A stretch of 64,000 nucleotides of DNA from Diphasiastrum complanatum. Its lineage: Eukaryota; Streptophyta; Lycopodiopsida; Lycopodiales; Lycopodiaceae. A program made the position numbers and the translations under genes. Below are positions 10,399 through 22,014 of this stretch, piece by piece. The stretch's first letter is position 1; every line of letters starts with the position of its first letter. The DNA lies in NCBI GenBank assembly GCA_029204225.1, contig CM055113.1, positions 22,143,605-22,207,604 on the forward strand, given 5' to 3'. The notes below the pieces were generated by a model. The model ran no database searches. It saw only the letters and a program-made list of their open reading frames with translations, and was not told the DNA's origin.

Positions 10399-11390
10399 TC
10401 ATCCCACCCCTAATGTGTTGCAGGACCCACTGCAACTCATATTGGATGATGTCACTCCGCTTTCGCATTGGCGTCTTCGATCTCACTTGGAAAAGCGTAG
10501 ATCCTTGTTTGCTTACATAAAACCAAGTACTTATTGTCACCAGTCTTTATCACAAAAACTGTTTTTCACGAATTGCCGCAGTTTAACCATAATGTCTTAT
10601 TGTTATAAGTGGTTGACATTCTTAAAATTGGAGAGCTCTCAGCAACTTCACAACTTGTATGCTCGAGTGCTTTCCATGTGTCTCTTTGTTTGTCACTTGT
10701 ATCTACCATTGACGGTTTCATCTTTGGTTTCTTGGCAGATTCTAACTCTTGGGAGGTCTGTATCCTCCATTTTCTTCTGGGTGTCTCCATGGTTCTTCCC
10801 TCAGTTGAAGTTCCAGTCTCAAGGAAATCCTTTGATCTATAGGTTACACAAACTTGATTTATCAGTCTCAAGGGAATGGACTCATCAACAAAAATTGGGT
10901 GGTAGGAACAGATTTGGATGGACGGTTTAATAACGGTAAGGGAACATGATGAAGGCTTGGTGAAAAGGTGAAGGAACTGATAGTTCTACAGTTGCAGCCT
11001 TGGACCCTTGTAATGTCGAGCTTTGACCACCACTTGTTAGGTGAGGAATTTGTTTTATTTTGCAGGTTCATGGTTGTCTTCATCTTTTTTTTTCTGCAGC
11101 TCTTTCTTTTGATCCGCTACTTTTGGATCTCTTTGGGCTTTATAAGAGAGGATTCAACTATCATTGCTCTAGAGAGTTTCTTTTGCTCAAGGTTGATCTG
11201 ACTCGTCTATTGCTTAAATTTTGTCCTTTCCTCCTCAGCTTCTTGGATCCTTCTCTTTATTTGTTCTAGCTGCTTTGTCTGCTTCTTAGATCTTTGTTTG
11301 GCTGATCATCCATTGTAGGTGGCAGTTGGTCTCCACAGGACATTTGCAATGATCTATCAACTGCTTCGGTAAGACTATCAAAACTGGGGA
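10399..11390 (-). other. Non-coding interior of the deleted gypsy-2 element
   Basis: No protease, RT or integrase is visible. About 47 bases near 10488-10534 (AAAAGCGTAGA...ACTTATTG) recur in diverged form near 32868-32918, the equivalent place behind the gag at 33534-34871. So the two elements share this downstream region. ORFs here carry no known domain. Confidence 0.45.
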
Positions 11391-11394
11391 TTTT

Positions 11395-12490
11395 TCAAAA
11401 GAATAGTACACTGATGATAACAAACAGATGGAAGGAAGGGTGGTAGTGACAATTGTAGATGGTGTAGATGATAGGCATGAAAATGGGCGCAGAAGTATGG
11501 CAAGAGGTTGGTTGAAGAAGGAGACTGATTTCCCAATGTTTGTGTTTCCCTTTCTGAAGGATCTTCATCGTGGCTGGGGTACTTCTTCTGATTGAGTCTC
11601 TTTGGACTACCCATCTGTCTTCTTTAGCCTTGTCGTTGTCGACTTTGGGTTTGTAATCTTGGCTGTTGATCTTGCTGGTGTTGTTGTTGGTAGCATAAGT
11701 GCTCCAATGGAGACAAGCAGATCCACTCTCTCTCCCCCCACCAAAAAAAATCTGTTGGTGAGGACGTTGTTGCTGGTAACTGTTCATGCTCAAGATTGAT
11801 CGGTGTGTGAAACACGTAGTTGAAAACACGATGAACATGTGACTGGCGGCTTTGACTCATGGACAGGAGCACGTGGTGCTCGTCTTTCCCTGGATTCTTC
11901 AACATCTGGTCCTTCATCTTCTTCCTTGATGACATCGGACATAGCTAACTTTAGACTCGTGTATTCATCATTGGATTTAAGCTCGCGTCTAATCCATCTT
12001 GGAAGGCCTACTAGAAACCAGATGATGAGCATCTGTTCAGAGTGCTATTCTTGTACTTAACTTTTGAGGCATTTGAAATGCTCAATATAGTCTCATACAC
12101 GTTCGTCTTTTGTCATTTTGATGTTACTCAATTTGACAAAAGGGCTCTCTATCAAGCGAAAGGGCTTAAAACGCTTGACAAAGGACTCTTTTAAAATTGA
12201 CCAGTCTGTCTTCTCTTCACGATCAAGGTTGAAAAACCAGTCACGTGCTTTAGCGATCATGGTCATCGAAAACAGTTGGACCATAGCATTGGGAGATGTT
12301 TCACCATATACATCACATGCATTCTCAAAGATTTGCAAAAATCTTTGAGGGTCTGAACTACCGTCAAACTTTGGTAGATCTAGTTTGGGTGTACGTCTTT
12401 CAAGATGAGCTCCATGGGTAGCAGAAACTCCATTAGGGTTGGTTATGGCCTAGGAGGGGTCAGCACCATAAAGATGGGCTCGTGCACATG
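11395..12490 (-). pseudogene. gypsy-2 gag (capsid), frameshifted
   Basis: Reading on -, 12480-12093 gives a retrotransposon gag core: LPKFDGSSDPQRFLQIFENA, then ARDWFFNLDREEKTDW, then FVKRFKPF. 12032-11790 continues with the capsid end (FLVGLPRWIRREL, then MSDVIKEEDEG). Lower down, frames diverge into Gln-rich and low-complexity readings to about 11395, as in the linker of the better gag at 33534-34871. Gag packages the element RNA into particles. Several frameshifts make this copy dead. Confidence 0.75.
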
Positions 12491-12530
12491 AAGACTCGGC
12501 TCTATCAGGTTCTTGTCCGTTGAACGAGTT

Positions 12531-12854
12531 ACAAAATACAAGTGGAATAATGCTCTCCACTAGAGGTCACCATCAAAAGGTGGCTCACTCTACTTTCTTT
12601 AAGAGGGGTCTACTTGCATTTATTACATTTGCCTAGACATACTAGTTCCTACATGGTCATTCCATCTTTCGGGATTTACCATGAGGCTTACACAGTTCTT
12701 GCATGTCTTTCCTAGCTAGTATTTCTCGGCTCTCATGCTTGGCTCTCAGTCTTCATTAGTCTCGTCTTCTCAGAGACCTCCTCGGTCTAAGGTGAGAGGT
12801 GCTCTTGAGTTGCACTGTCCAAGTATCTTGGGGATTCGACATAATCAGCCAGCA
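12531..12854 (-). repeat. gypsy-2 LTR copy 2 (fragment)
   Basis: It matches the right-hand third of the gypsy-2 LTR (AGTGGAATAATGCTCTCCAC ... CAGCCAGCA). It lies upstream, on -, of the gag at 12490, so it would be the 5' LTR. The rest of the LTR and the primer-binding site are deleted, and gag begins almost at the break. Confidence 0.7.
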
Positions 12855-12959
12855 TCACTCAGTGTATTTTTTAGGGAAACCGTGTTGTCGTGGGAGCCCT
12901 ATCAAGAATGCCGAAAAGGTCGACCACAGAAGAAAAAACCGAGAAAGAAAATGTAGGGT

Positions 12960-13768
12960 CAAAGACCTTGCGTAGTATAGCCCTCTCGCCTGTCAACAAG
13001 GGTTAGATCACTGGATAGGTACCTAACTATGCATAGATGCTATTTTTAGTTAGTTTCCTACTTTCTCCCTTAACTCTACTCACCAATAACACTACTCTCC
13101 CTTAACTCTACTCCTCTACACTAACATTCATCATGATTGTAGGTGAAAGGAAAGGGATGATTAGAAAATATGGAGGGAAAAGAAGATAGAAGAGAGAGAT
13201 AGAGGGAGGGTGGAGGTTAGCTCAAATGCATTGTACTTGCTAAAGGAGAAACATAAACTATTGAAACCAAAAAGCATGAACTTGAAAGCAATAGAAAACA
13301 ACAAGAGCAATAGCAAACATTGAATTGCAAATGAGGATGCTTCTCTTCCAAAATTGGTAGAGTTTCCTCCTTCTCATTAAGCATGAAAATAGTGTACAAA
13401 TGGTGCCTTTTTATAAAATGGGGAAGGCCCTTGCCCCTCAATCCTATTGGCTAATATTCACAATGATCTTATCCATTCATCTTGGACCCAACTTGATCCA
13501 AGGGTCCACAAAAAGAACATTGGTAATCACAAGATTCATGTGAGTCCCAATTTGGACCCAACTCTAAAAAATAATCTCTAAGTTTAAAAATGACTTTGGG
13601 CCTCTAGTTTTATTTTGATTCCAAGGCACAAGTCAAGTTTATTTTATTTACAACTTTACTTGCGTGCTCATTGGGCCATGGGCTTACGCACACAGGATGC
13701 CATGCCCTCGCAACACATTTTATTAAATGATTTTATTTAATTAAACTTTGTTGGGAATACCCCCAACA
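12960..13768 (-). repeat. Putative LTR behind the extra ORF
   Basis: On - it begins TGTTGGGGGT at 13768, next to a near-perfect inverted repeat (TGTTGGG/CCCAACA, 13749-13768). A TATA-like box TTTTATAAAAAG lies at 13407-13418. The lower end is not defined. It starts 47 bases after the stop of the extra ORF, where the 3' LTR of the large gypsy would be expected. No second copy lies in the window, so the call is inferred. Confidence 0.4.
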
Positions 13769-13814
13769 GGACCCACGGCCTGAAGTAGTGCCGGTCTCTC
13801 GACACTCTGCCAGT

Positions 13815-16351
13815 TTAGTAGAGCGTTTTCTTCGCCCGCCTTTGCTGGATGAGGTAGGTGGTGACGTCCTCCATAAAGTTGAGGCGGTCCAATTTCTTCA
13901 AGTCCTTTGGCGTGTGAAGAGACTTGTGGGCCCCCCGTAGCCAATCTTGGTCGACCCCATGTTTGAAATCAGCGTGTCCATGGATCACCCTGAAGCGCAA
14001 CTCGGTAATAGACACAAGCTATTGGCAGCTGATCTTCAATTTTGTTTGAAGGTAGCACCTTATTAACATCAAAGAATATGGATGAGAGAAAATTGTCCCA
14101 TTTAGTTTCGATCCCCATCAAATGTTCCAAGTCCCGGGCGTAAGTGGCTGCCGCGCGGACTGTTGGATCAGGGCAAATTATATATTGGTTGACGAACGCG
14201 GTGAGAGCCCTTCTAGCATCTACATCCGTGGTCCACCCATATTCTGATGGTATCACCGGCCAATTGAAATTTTGCAGTGTGATCTTGTCCAAAGGGGTGT
14301 CACATTCCGCTCATTTGGATCTTCATAGACTTGGAAGGAAGTGCGCGTTCACCCGTAATTGTTGTGGACTCGTCACATAGGCCCTGATGGCCGCATGGTC
14401 TCTTTCAAACAATTGCTGACGCCACTCTGGTTGTGGTTGGAGGGCGGGTAATACTTGTAGTTCGTTGCCCTTGATTGTCTGGGCAGAAAACGATATCTGC
14501 TAGCCGCCTCTTGATGACTCGTGGGAATACTTTGATAAAAATTCGTTGATTTTCTCCTCCACGAACTTTGGTGTTCAGAAGGCCCGGCTTATAGTTGTTG
14601 AGGCCCTCCTCCTTTTGCTGCAGCTTGGCAATCTCCTGGTGCCCTGCTTGTTCATGTTGTTGAGCCAAAATTAGATCTTGTTGTAGCTTGGTGAGGTCTG
14701 CTCGCAGTTGTGTGTTACTCATTGCCAGATGTAGTACTCTGCTTTCCAGAATGGCTTTGGCCACTACCGCATCCAGGATGTATTCCCCCAGAGTTTGGTA
14801 CGCCATCGTTAAATCTGTGGGAGCAGCCGGTACACTGGCATTGGCAGGGACTTTTGTTGTATCGGCCTCGACGACTTATGGAGTACCATCATCACTTGTC
14901 TTCTATCAGGTTTTCAGTGGACCTGATGTCATCTGGGGCGGTAGGATCAGCCCGATCTGGCGATGGTGCAAACACTGTTTGGACAAATGCATCATCAAGC
15001 AACGGTTGGTTGCCCTCCGCAACCTTTGTTGGCGAAGCGGGTGGGGTTTGGGAAGCAACTATGGAAACAGGGGTGAAGACGGTTTGTCCGAACGAGAGGA
15101 TGGGAGGAACAGAAGGAAACTGGAGGGTGGTGTGGAGTATGGAAGAAGGTGAGGATGGAGCCAAAAGCGTCTGGCATGAGGGTGAAAAATTGATGACTTG
15201 CATCCACGCCAGAGTGTCGGGAGACAATTGAGAATCAGAGAGATTGAATGGAATGGAAGTAACGGTGGCGACAGGAGTGATGGAAGATGCGATGGTGATG
15301 GATGGAGTAGTGGATACTAGAAGAGAAATAGGAGTGGTATCAATAGAAGAAACGTGGATGGAGACAGAAACAGATGTGGATGGAACAGGAAGAGAGGTAG
15401 CGACAACAGAAATCGGAGTGGGGGATTGCACGGAAGAAGAAGTGGCGGTTGTTGATGGGGTGGTTAGTGCGGTAGTGGAGGTGCGTCTTCGGGTAGCAGG
15501 TGGAGATGTGGATGTAGAGGCAACGCCATGCATTCGTTTGTTGGCCGTTGTGTTAATAACTGCAGGTTGGAGGAGGTGGATGCTTGAGATGGTGGATAAA
15601 GGTTAGTATGTGGCACGAGGGTAGACAAAAGAGATGAGCGTTGAAAATTGTGCACTTTTGCCTCGAGAAGTGCGAAGGCAAAGTTACACAACAGGGGGCC
15701 TGCTGCGATTTGATCACGGTTGTTGGATTTGATGGAGTTGGTTAGTTCTCGAATAAGAAAGCTATGCCAGTCGTATGGCACAACATTGAGACCAGGGAAT
15801 TCCAGAAAGGATTCCACTATCTGACTCAAGAACTTGTGACTAGATTCTATCTTTGCGAAAATGTTGAAATAACCAAAAAGTTATTCAACAGATGCACAGC
15901 CGTCTGAATGACGGGTTCCGTGATAGCCTCTATCAGGTAACCATTGTTAGTCTGTATGGGAATTTCTAGTGTAGTTTGGATGATGAAAGGCTTGATCAGA
16001 GTTTTGGCATTGCGATGGGAGAAGGGCTGACGATCACCGGACATAGTGCCAATGGTAACCATCGAGTCGGCGTTAATCCTAACCTTGTACGTGGTACCTT
16101 AGTACAAGAAGTGGAAACGAGTCTTTTCCTCATCCCAGGTGGCGTAAGCGTGAAGGACGAGGCCCATGTTTGTTAATCTCAGAATGGAAGAGCGTCGGGT
16201 AAAAACCCATTGCCGCTAGAAGTGGACCGGCTGTCTGTAGCCATGGTTGGACCAGAGCGTCAGAGGGTAGAGGCCAAATCTCTGTGGCCTCGAGGATGTC
16301 ACGCTGGATCGCCTGTTTGGCGCCAGAGTCTTCAGAGGATGAGGAGTCCAT
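13815..16351 (-). pseudogene. Unrecognised extra ORF behind gypsy pol (Ser/Thr-rich and coiled-coil parts)
   Basis: Successive - strand frames read like one decayed protein. 16351-16130 starts MDSSSSEDSGAKQ and includes PLPSDALVQPWLQTAG. 16062-15847 and 15829-15464 follow. 15533-14892 is very rich in Ser, Thr, Pro and Val. 14806-14405 holds a heptad-like stretch (LRADLTKLQQDLI...EIAKLQQKEEG). 14292-13815 is a globular-looking tail (NWPVIPSEYGW, then RDLEHLMGIETKWDNF, then YLIQQRRAKKTLY). I do not recognise the family. The position, same strand and between the pol end (17450) and an LTR-like start (13768), is that of an env-like or accessory ORF of large non-chromovirus gypsy elements. A separate host-derived gene or another element's gag is possible. 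Confidence 0.5.
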
Positions 16352-16603
16352 GTTAGCAGTGATGATTAGCAGTCGAAAAAATAGAAAAAATTGGTGGAAA
16401 ATGGAAAAGGGTGTGGAAACGACAGAAAACTGTGAATAATGTGTGTTGGATGATAAGAAGTGTAGTTCAGAGCGCAGATCGGTGTTCAGTATGATCAGAT
16501 GATAGCTGGTAGGAAGTTTGGTCGCAAACGGCGACCTTGGTAATTTTAGTGTAAATTTCGGTAGAGCTTCGCCAGCAAAGGTGACAAATGACTCGAATTC
16601 AGC

Positions 16604-16613
16604 CCTTATATAG
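16604..16613 (-). promoter_or_regulatory. TATA box for the extra ORF
   Basis: On - the sequence CTATATAAGG lies 253 bases upstream of the ATG at 16351. It is a strong plant TATA match with no gene of its own before it, so the extra ORF may have had its own promoter. Confidence 0.45.
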
Positions 16614-16699
16614 CGGAATTTAGAGTGCATATTAGGTAAAATCCACTTTCCCTTGATCAGTTCCACCCAAATTTTGGCAGGCACCTTCTTCACAAAATT

Positions 16700-17440
16700 C
16701 TAAGACCTCAGGGAAGTCTGCAAGAGTTTAGAAGGTGATTTGACTGCTATGCGAAGGTTCTACGAGAGTTCAGGCTGTCTGCGAGGGTTCAACTCTCGTA
16801 GGAAGTGATCTCTCGAACAACTTGTTTTTGTGATTGGATTTTCAAGATCAGACCATGTAGTCAGGCTAATTTCACTGCTCTGATTCCATTTAGACACCTT
16901 CCGAGGGTTGGCAAGATGATCTTGAGGCTCTGCGAGAGTTCTAAAAATTCAGCTTCTGGGAACTCTCGCATACACAAAAAAATGATGATTCCTCCATTAG
17001 GAACTCTCGCTGAGATTTTCATGGATGCATCTAAGTTAGATCTGGTGACTGTCCAAGTTTCAAGAGCTATCTCCCAGGGAGTTTCAAAAAATCATGAGAA
17101 AAGTGCTCTTTCAGAGTGTTTTTATATGAGATCTCGAGATGTTTTGATTTTTAACTTTTGTAAACTGATAATCAGTTTCATCCATGCTTGATCTGACTAT
17201 TGGTGGTTCACTGGAAGTTCTGATGGATACTTGGTAGTAGATCCATCAGTCAGTCTGATGATCTGCTTCCTTTTTTATCCTATCTAGATTTGGATCCTTC
17301 TTGGATTCTGATGGATTTTTCTGATCTTGCCAGATCTGGCTGAATTTGAATGGATCTAGCTTGATTTGGTTGACCTTCTTAGATCTAGCGGTGATGGTTT
17401 AGTAGAATAGCTTTTCGTAATGTGCCATCACCAATCTGGA
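16700..17440. other. Non-coding stretch with repeated CGAGAGTTC words
   Basis: No ORF of note. Between 16740 and 17010 the words CGAGAGTTC/GAACTCTCG and close variants appear about seven times in both orientations. The segment lies upstream of the TATA box at 16604-16613. Confidence 0.4.
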
Positions 17441-17449
17441 TCTATCTTA

Positions 17450-19384
17450 CTGTGGTGGCCAGTATTTGTGCAACCGGCTACCGTTGATGGGTGTATCGAA
17501 TGGTGTCCCATATAGCTTTTCCAAATTCACGGCTCCATGATTAAGAATTTCCTTGATCCTATAAGGACCTTCGCCTGTGAATTTAACTTTCCCTTGATCG
17601 CCTTGGTTTTATACATCAGGACTAGATCTCCGGATTTTCTTTTCAGCTGCCAGTGCATGCACCGCTAGTAAGCATGTTTCACAGAGTTTATGCAGAGCTT
17701 TGTGGTGTAGTTGTAGAGATTTGGAATCATTAAGACGTTGCGTGGTGGCAATCCTTAATGAAGGAACTAAAAACTCTACTAACATTACAACATCCTAACC
17801 ATATACCAATTGGAAGGGTGTTTGATCAGTGCTTCCTTTATATGTTGTCTGTGCAGCATGCGACTTATGTTCCCAATCCGATCTGCTAGCTTCAACTGTT
17901 TTTGTGAGAACGCTACACATGATCTTATTGGATGATTTTGCTTGCCCATTACCAAGAGGATAATATGGTGTACAAGATCTATGGATCACGAAGAATTCCT
18001 CGAACAGGACCTTGATGGTCTTGTTGATGAAATGGCTTCCGCGGTCGCTGAATAGCTCCACCGGGCATCCGAAGCCTATAATGATATTTTCATAAAAGAA
18101 CTTGGCAGTGGTCCTAGCATCAGCTACTCTTACTGCCTTGGCTTCGACCCATTTGGTGAGGTAGTTTGTGTCTATGATTATGTATCGAGCCTAGGAACTC
18201 CTTGCTGTAGGGTGAATTGGACCGATGTAATCCAATCCCCACTTTTCGAATGGTGCTTGGGCTAAGACCGGGTGTAGTAAGTCGTAATTCAATCTCGTTG
18301 GTCTCCTTGCCCTTTGGCACACATCGCACTTTTTCAAGTATTCCTCCGTATCCTTATGAATTGTTGGCCACCGACATCTCGATTGCATGATCTTACGAAC
18401 TGTAATGTTAGATGCAAAATGACCTCCACCCATGCCTTCATGTGAAAGCGAAACGATCTGGGTGGCCTCATGAGGAAGAATACACTGCTGAAGGATTCCA
18501 TCTGGACCTCTTCGATACAACTGGCCGGCAATCAACTGATAAGGTCTAGCCTTTAAGATCAATTTCCGCTGTTTCGCCTTTGGTAAAGATTTGTCTGGTT
18601 GGTCCTGCATTAGATATTCAACAATGTCGGCCGCCCATTCTGGTACTATGTCCATGTAAAATAAGGCATCATCTACCAGCATATCGTCGGGTTGGTTTGC
18701 AATCTCGTTCCCTTTGATTTGTGACACGTGATCCGCCATGTAATGTTGTTTTTCCTTGCAAACTACTATCCGAAAATCAAACTCCAACAACAGAAGTAGC
18801 CATCTGGTGATTCTTCCGGTGTTGCAAGTTTTATTAACAAGATAGAGCAAGGGTTGATGGTTCGTATAAAAAGCAAAATGTGTGGCCATCAAGTAGTGTC
18901 GAAATTTCTTAACCGCATAGATCATTGCCAGTGCTTCCCGCTCTGTGGTTGAATAATTCATTTCGGTATCACTGAGCTGTCAGCTTGCAAATCGGATTGG
19001 AAAATTCTTTTTGTGTTCACCTGGCTGGGTTAAGACTGTTCCAACTGCATACTTCGATGCGTCTGTATGCACGTGGAACTCAGTGGACCAATTGGGTGGT
19101 CGTAAGATTGGTGCTGAAACCAATGCATCCTTAAACTTCTGAAAAGCCTTTAGGGCTTCCTCGTTCCAATGTGGATCCGTTGTGAGTTTGTAAATTGGTC
19201 GGGCTAACTCCACAAAATCAAGAATGAAGATCCTATAATAGTTAGCATGACCCATGAAAATGTAGACCTCGCGGATCATCCCTGGGGGTCGTAGAGCAAC
19301 ACCCAGAATTGACATTTTTCTAGATTCAGGGAGATATGGTTTTCACGGCGTTTTTGTAACACCTTCTCCAAGTTGGATAAGTGT
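17450..19384 (-). pseudogene. gypsy-3 pol: RT end, RNase H, integrase
   Basis: On -, 19384-18980 continues the RT (NLEKVLQKRRENHISLNLEK, then VYIFMGHANYYRIF, then HWNEEALKAFQKFKDAL). 18961-18191 is RNase H and the integrase zinc region: STTEREALAMIYAVKKFRHYL, FYTNHQPLLYLVNK, ADHVSQIKGN, then KCDVCQRARRP, WGLDYIGPI. 18061-17795 is the integrase core (SDRGSHFINKT, CTPYYPLGNGQAKSSNK). About 17570-17450 encodes the C-terminus (FTGEGPYRIKEI, then LHKYWPPQ). No chromodomain follows. Frameshifts and stops near 18130, 17790 and 18970 disable it. Confidence 0.85.
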
Positions 19385-20543
19385 TGTTGACAGATCCCCT
19401 GCTCCAAAGGATTTGGTTTACTACGGTTTCTTTACTACCACTTCTTCAGAACCGTTTCTGCCTGTTATCAGGCTTCATGGCATTCGTTAAATGATTTCTT
19501 GATTTTACGATGCCAACCCAGGCAGAAGGGACAGAGTTTTGTTGTAGTATTTTCTTTATGTCTTGCCTGTCAGAGGACTACTCAGAGACTTCATTCTTGA
19601 ACGCACTTACATTCTACATAGGATGCAAGCCAAGAACGCTCATTCACAGATTATCATGTAAACCAATGAATGTTCAGTAGTTTCTACTGCTACTTACTCT
19701 AAAACCGGATTGAAATCAGATCTTACACTACACTAAACTGAGCTACATTTTCATAACCAAGAAACAAGAACTAAAGTACAGCATGTTAGAAGTCCAAGAA
19801 TCAAGAAACTAACCAGCCTTTTGATTCTTGCCAACATCCCAAGAACATCAAGAGCTAGAATGTTAGAGAATATGCAAGATTTATGCCACATTTCTAGCCT
19901 ATTTAGTTTACTTGAATGTTGGCTCCTACATTAATCCACAAGAAAACATGAAATCTAATCCACAACTAGGAAAGCAAGAAAACTAATCCACTCTAAATCC
20001 ACAACCACACACAATATGAATGGATGGGCATGATCATAGGAGGATCACTAAAAAAAACCATCATGATCAAGGAGCTTAGTGTAGCATCAAACTCATGGGA
20101 AATCTTCTTATTAAGCATGGAGTAGATACAATGCAAAAAGCTCCTCTTCACAAAGAGGGAGTCTCTTAAATAAACAAGAGAGCTACTTAGGTGGCATCCT
20201 AGTGGAATTCCCACATTTCACAAATTACAAGTGGAATAATGCTCTCCACTAGAGGTCACCATCAAAAGGTGGCTCACTCTACTTTCTTTAAGAGAGGTCT
20301 ACTTGCATTTATTACATTTGCCTAGAAATACTAGTTCCTACATGTTCATTCCATCTTCCGGGATTCACCATGAGGCTTACACAGTTCTTGCATGTCTTTC
20401 CTAGCTAGTATTTCTCGGCTCTCATACTCGGCTCTTAGTCTTCGTTCATCCTGTCTTCTCAGAGACCTCCTCGGTTTAAGGTGAGATGTGCTCTTGAGTT
20501 ACTCTGTCCGAGTATCTTGGGGATTCGTCAGAATCAGCCAACA
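19385..20543 (-). mobile_element. Solo LTR of gypsy-2, inserted in gypsy-3 RT, with TSD
   Basis: The 1159-bp unit starts TGTTGACAG at 19385 and ends GCCAACA at 20543. It is flanked by identical 5-bp copies of AGTGT (19380-19384 and 20544-20548). The RT reading of gypsy-3 is interrupted exactly here (GLDLEHL on one side, HLSNLEKV on the other). It matches LTR copies at 9439-10398 and 12531-12854. No internal region is present, as left by recombination between two LTRs. Orientation is inferred from the other copies. Confidence 0.9.
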
Positions 20544-21005
20544 AGTGTTCTAAATCTAGTCCATGCACGCACAAATCATCCAAGAAAATCTCCAAAAATT
20601 TTTGCAAATAATATCTGAATGCCACCTGCATGACTCTTTGGAAAGTGCTTGGGGCATTCCAAAGTCCGAATGACATCACTTTATAGGCATAGGTTCCCCA
20701 TTCCGTGGCGAATGCTGTTTTGTGCTGGTCCTGGAGGGTTATCTTCACCTGGTTGTAGCCCCAGAAACAGGCTTCGGCGCCAGCTACCCTGTCGAGGACA
20801 CTTTCCGTAAATGGCAAAGGAAAATGGTCCTTTTTGGTGACTGCATTTAGCACCTTCAGATTCACACAAATCCACATCTTGCTGTTCTTCTTGGGTACTA
20901 TAACTATCGGTGATACCCATTCTGTGTGCTCGATTTAATAGATAAAATCTGCATCCATCAACTTTTGCAACTCCTGTTTGATCAGCTCAGTGTCACGTTT
21001 TGTTT
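20544..21005 (-). pseudogene. gypsy-3 pol: N-terminal RT
   Basis: On - the reading runs KRDTELIKQELQKLMDADFIY, a stop, then HTEWVSPIVIVPKKN, WICVNLKVLNAVTKKDHFPLPF, FSTFQ-type block APSTFQRVMQVAF and the active-site block EIFLDDLCVHG (DD kept). It ends at the solo LTR and continues below it at 19384. Upstream of 21005 the homology stops, so gag and protease of this element are missing from the window. Confidence 0.85.
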
Positions 21006-22014
21006 CTTCACAATACATATATTATGTTGGGGTCATTTTAGACCTATTGTCGTCTTTTATCAAAATGTGAAAAATATGAAAAATGCGAACTGTGTGACAA
21101 ATAGTTTAAAAAATGCAGACTGTGCAAAAGCTAGTTAAAATATGCAGCAGTCTAAAAGACAAAGAAAAAAAATACTAAGGTTTTAAAGTAGAAACTTAAT
21201 GTTTCATCAACAATAAGCATTGGAGTATGCATGTAATCTCCCTCAGGGAAGATTCAGATGGGATCATTAATTTCATCTATTAAAAAATGAATTTCTTAAG
21301 TTCCACCCATGCTGAAGTGGACCTCATGTACAACAAAATGGTGCAATTTTTGCCTAGGCCAAATAAAGCCACTATAAATAGCCACCTGGAGATTGTTGAT
21401 GCGGAAGTAAGTACATCAGGTATATGATAAGCAGTTTGATTTGTTTTTTTTTCAGTCAGCTCAGCAAGATGATAGACACAGCTGCGACTGGTTCTCCATC
21501 TGCAATATACAGGGCTTTTTAGAGTGGTACATCATGCAATCTGGGGCTCTGGATATACGAGAGGTTCATAGACTAGTTAATGGTCTAACGATGTTATTTT
21601 CAATTTGGTTTCTGATAAGTCAATTGACTCGGTTATTTTGGATTTGCTTGAGCATTTACAATGAATGAGATATACGGTTTTCATCAACAAATGTTGGTGA
21701 ACTTATTATCTCATGCAACACCCAATCCAGCTGCGGAAACGGGAGGGCAATCAAGTCCACAACTGATACTAGTGCAGGGTGGAGATAACCCATATTTCTT
21801 TGAGCTATAAATAATAAATTAAATAGCATATACATTTTTTATGTAACGCCCTGTGAATAAATATGGGCTTATAGAAAGATAGAAACAATGGGAGAAAAGC
21901 ATCCATTGTAAAATACAGGACGCACATGTACATTCTCAGAAATTGAGAAAGATATTGATATTAGTATGAGAGTTTTTACAAATCTTTCAAATATCAATAA
22001 GTGAGTATCTTGTA
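21006..22014. other. Unassigned
   Basis: Short + readings occur (21441-21668; a tail NPAAETGGQSSPQLILVQ near 21700-21790 that ends at a stop). The first follows a good acceptor-like tract ending at 21453. No family is recognised, and the readings contain stops when joined. Possible eroded exons, not called. Confidence 0.3.

Noticed and set aside
10415..10930. 171-codon + ORF
   Set aside because: No recognisable domain, unlikely composition, overlaps other ORFs, and lies in the non-coding interior of the gypsy-2 derivative.
14688..15606. Three overlapping + ORFs of 120-173 codons
   Set aside because: They lie antisense to the - strand extra ORF, whose Ser/Thr codons keep the opposite strand open. 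They overlap each other in different frames and show no domain.
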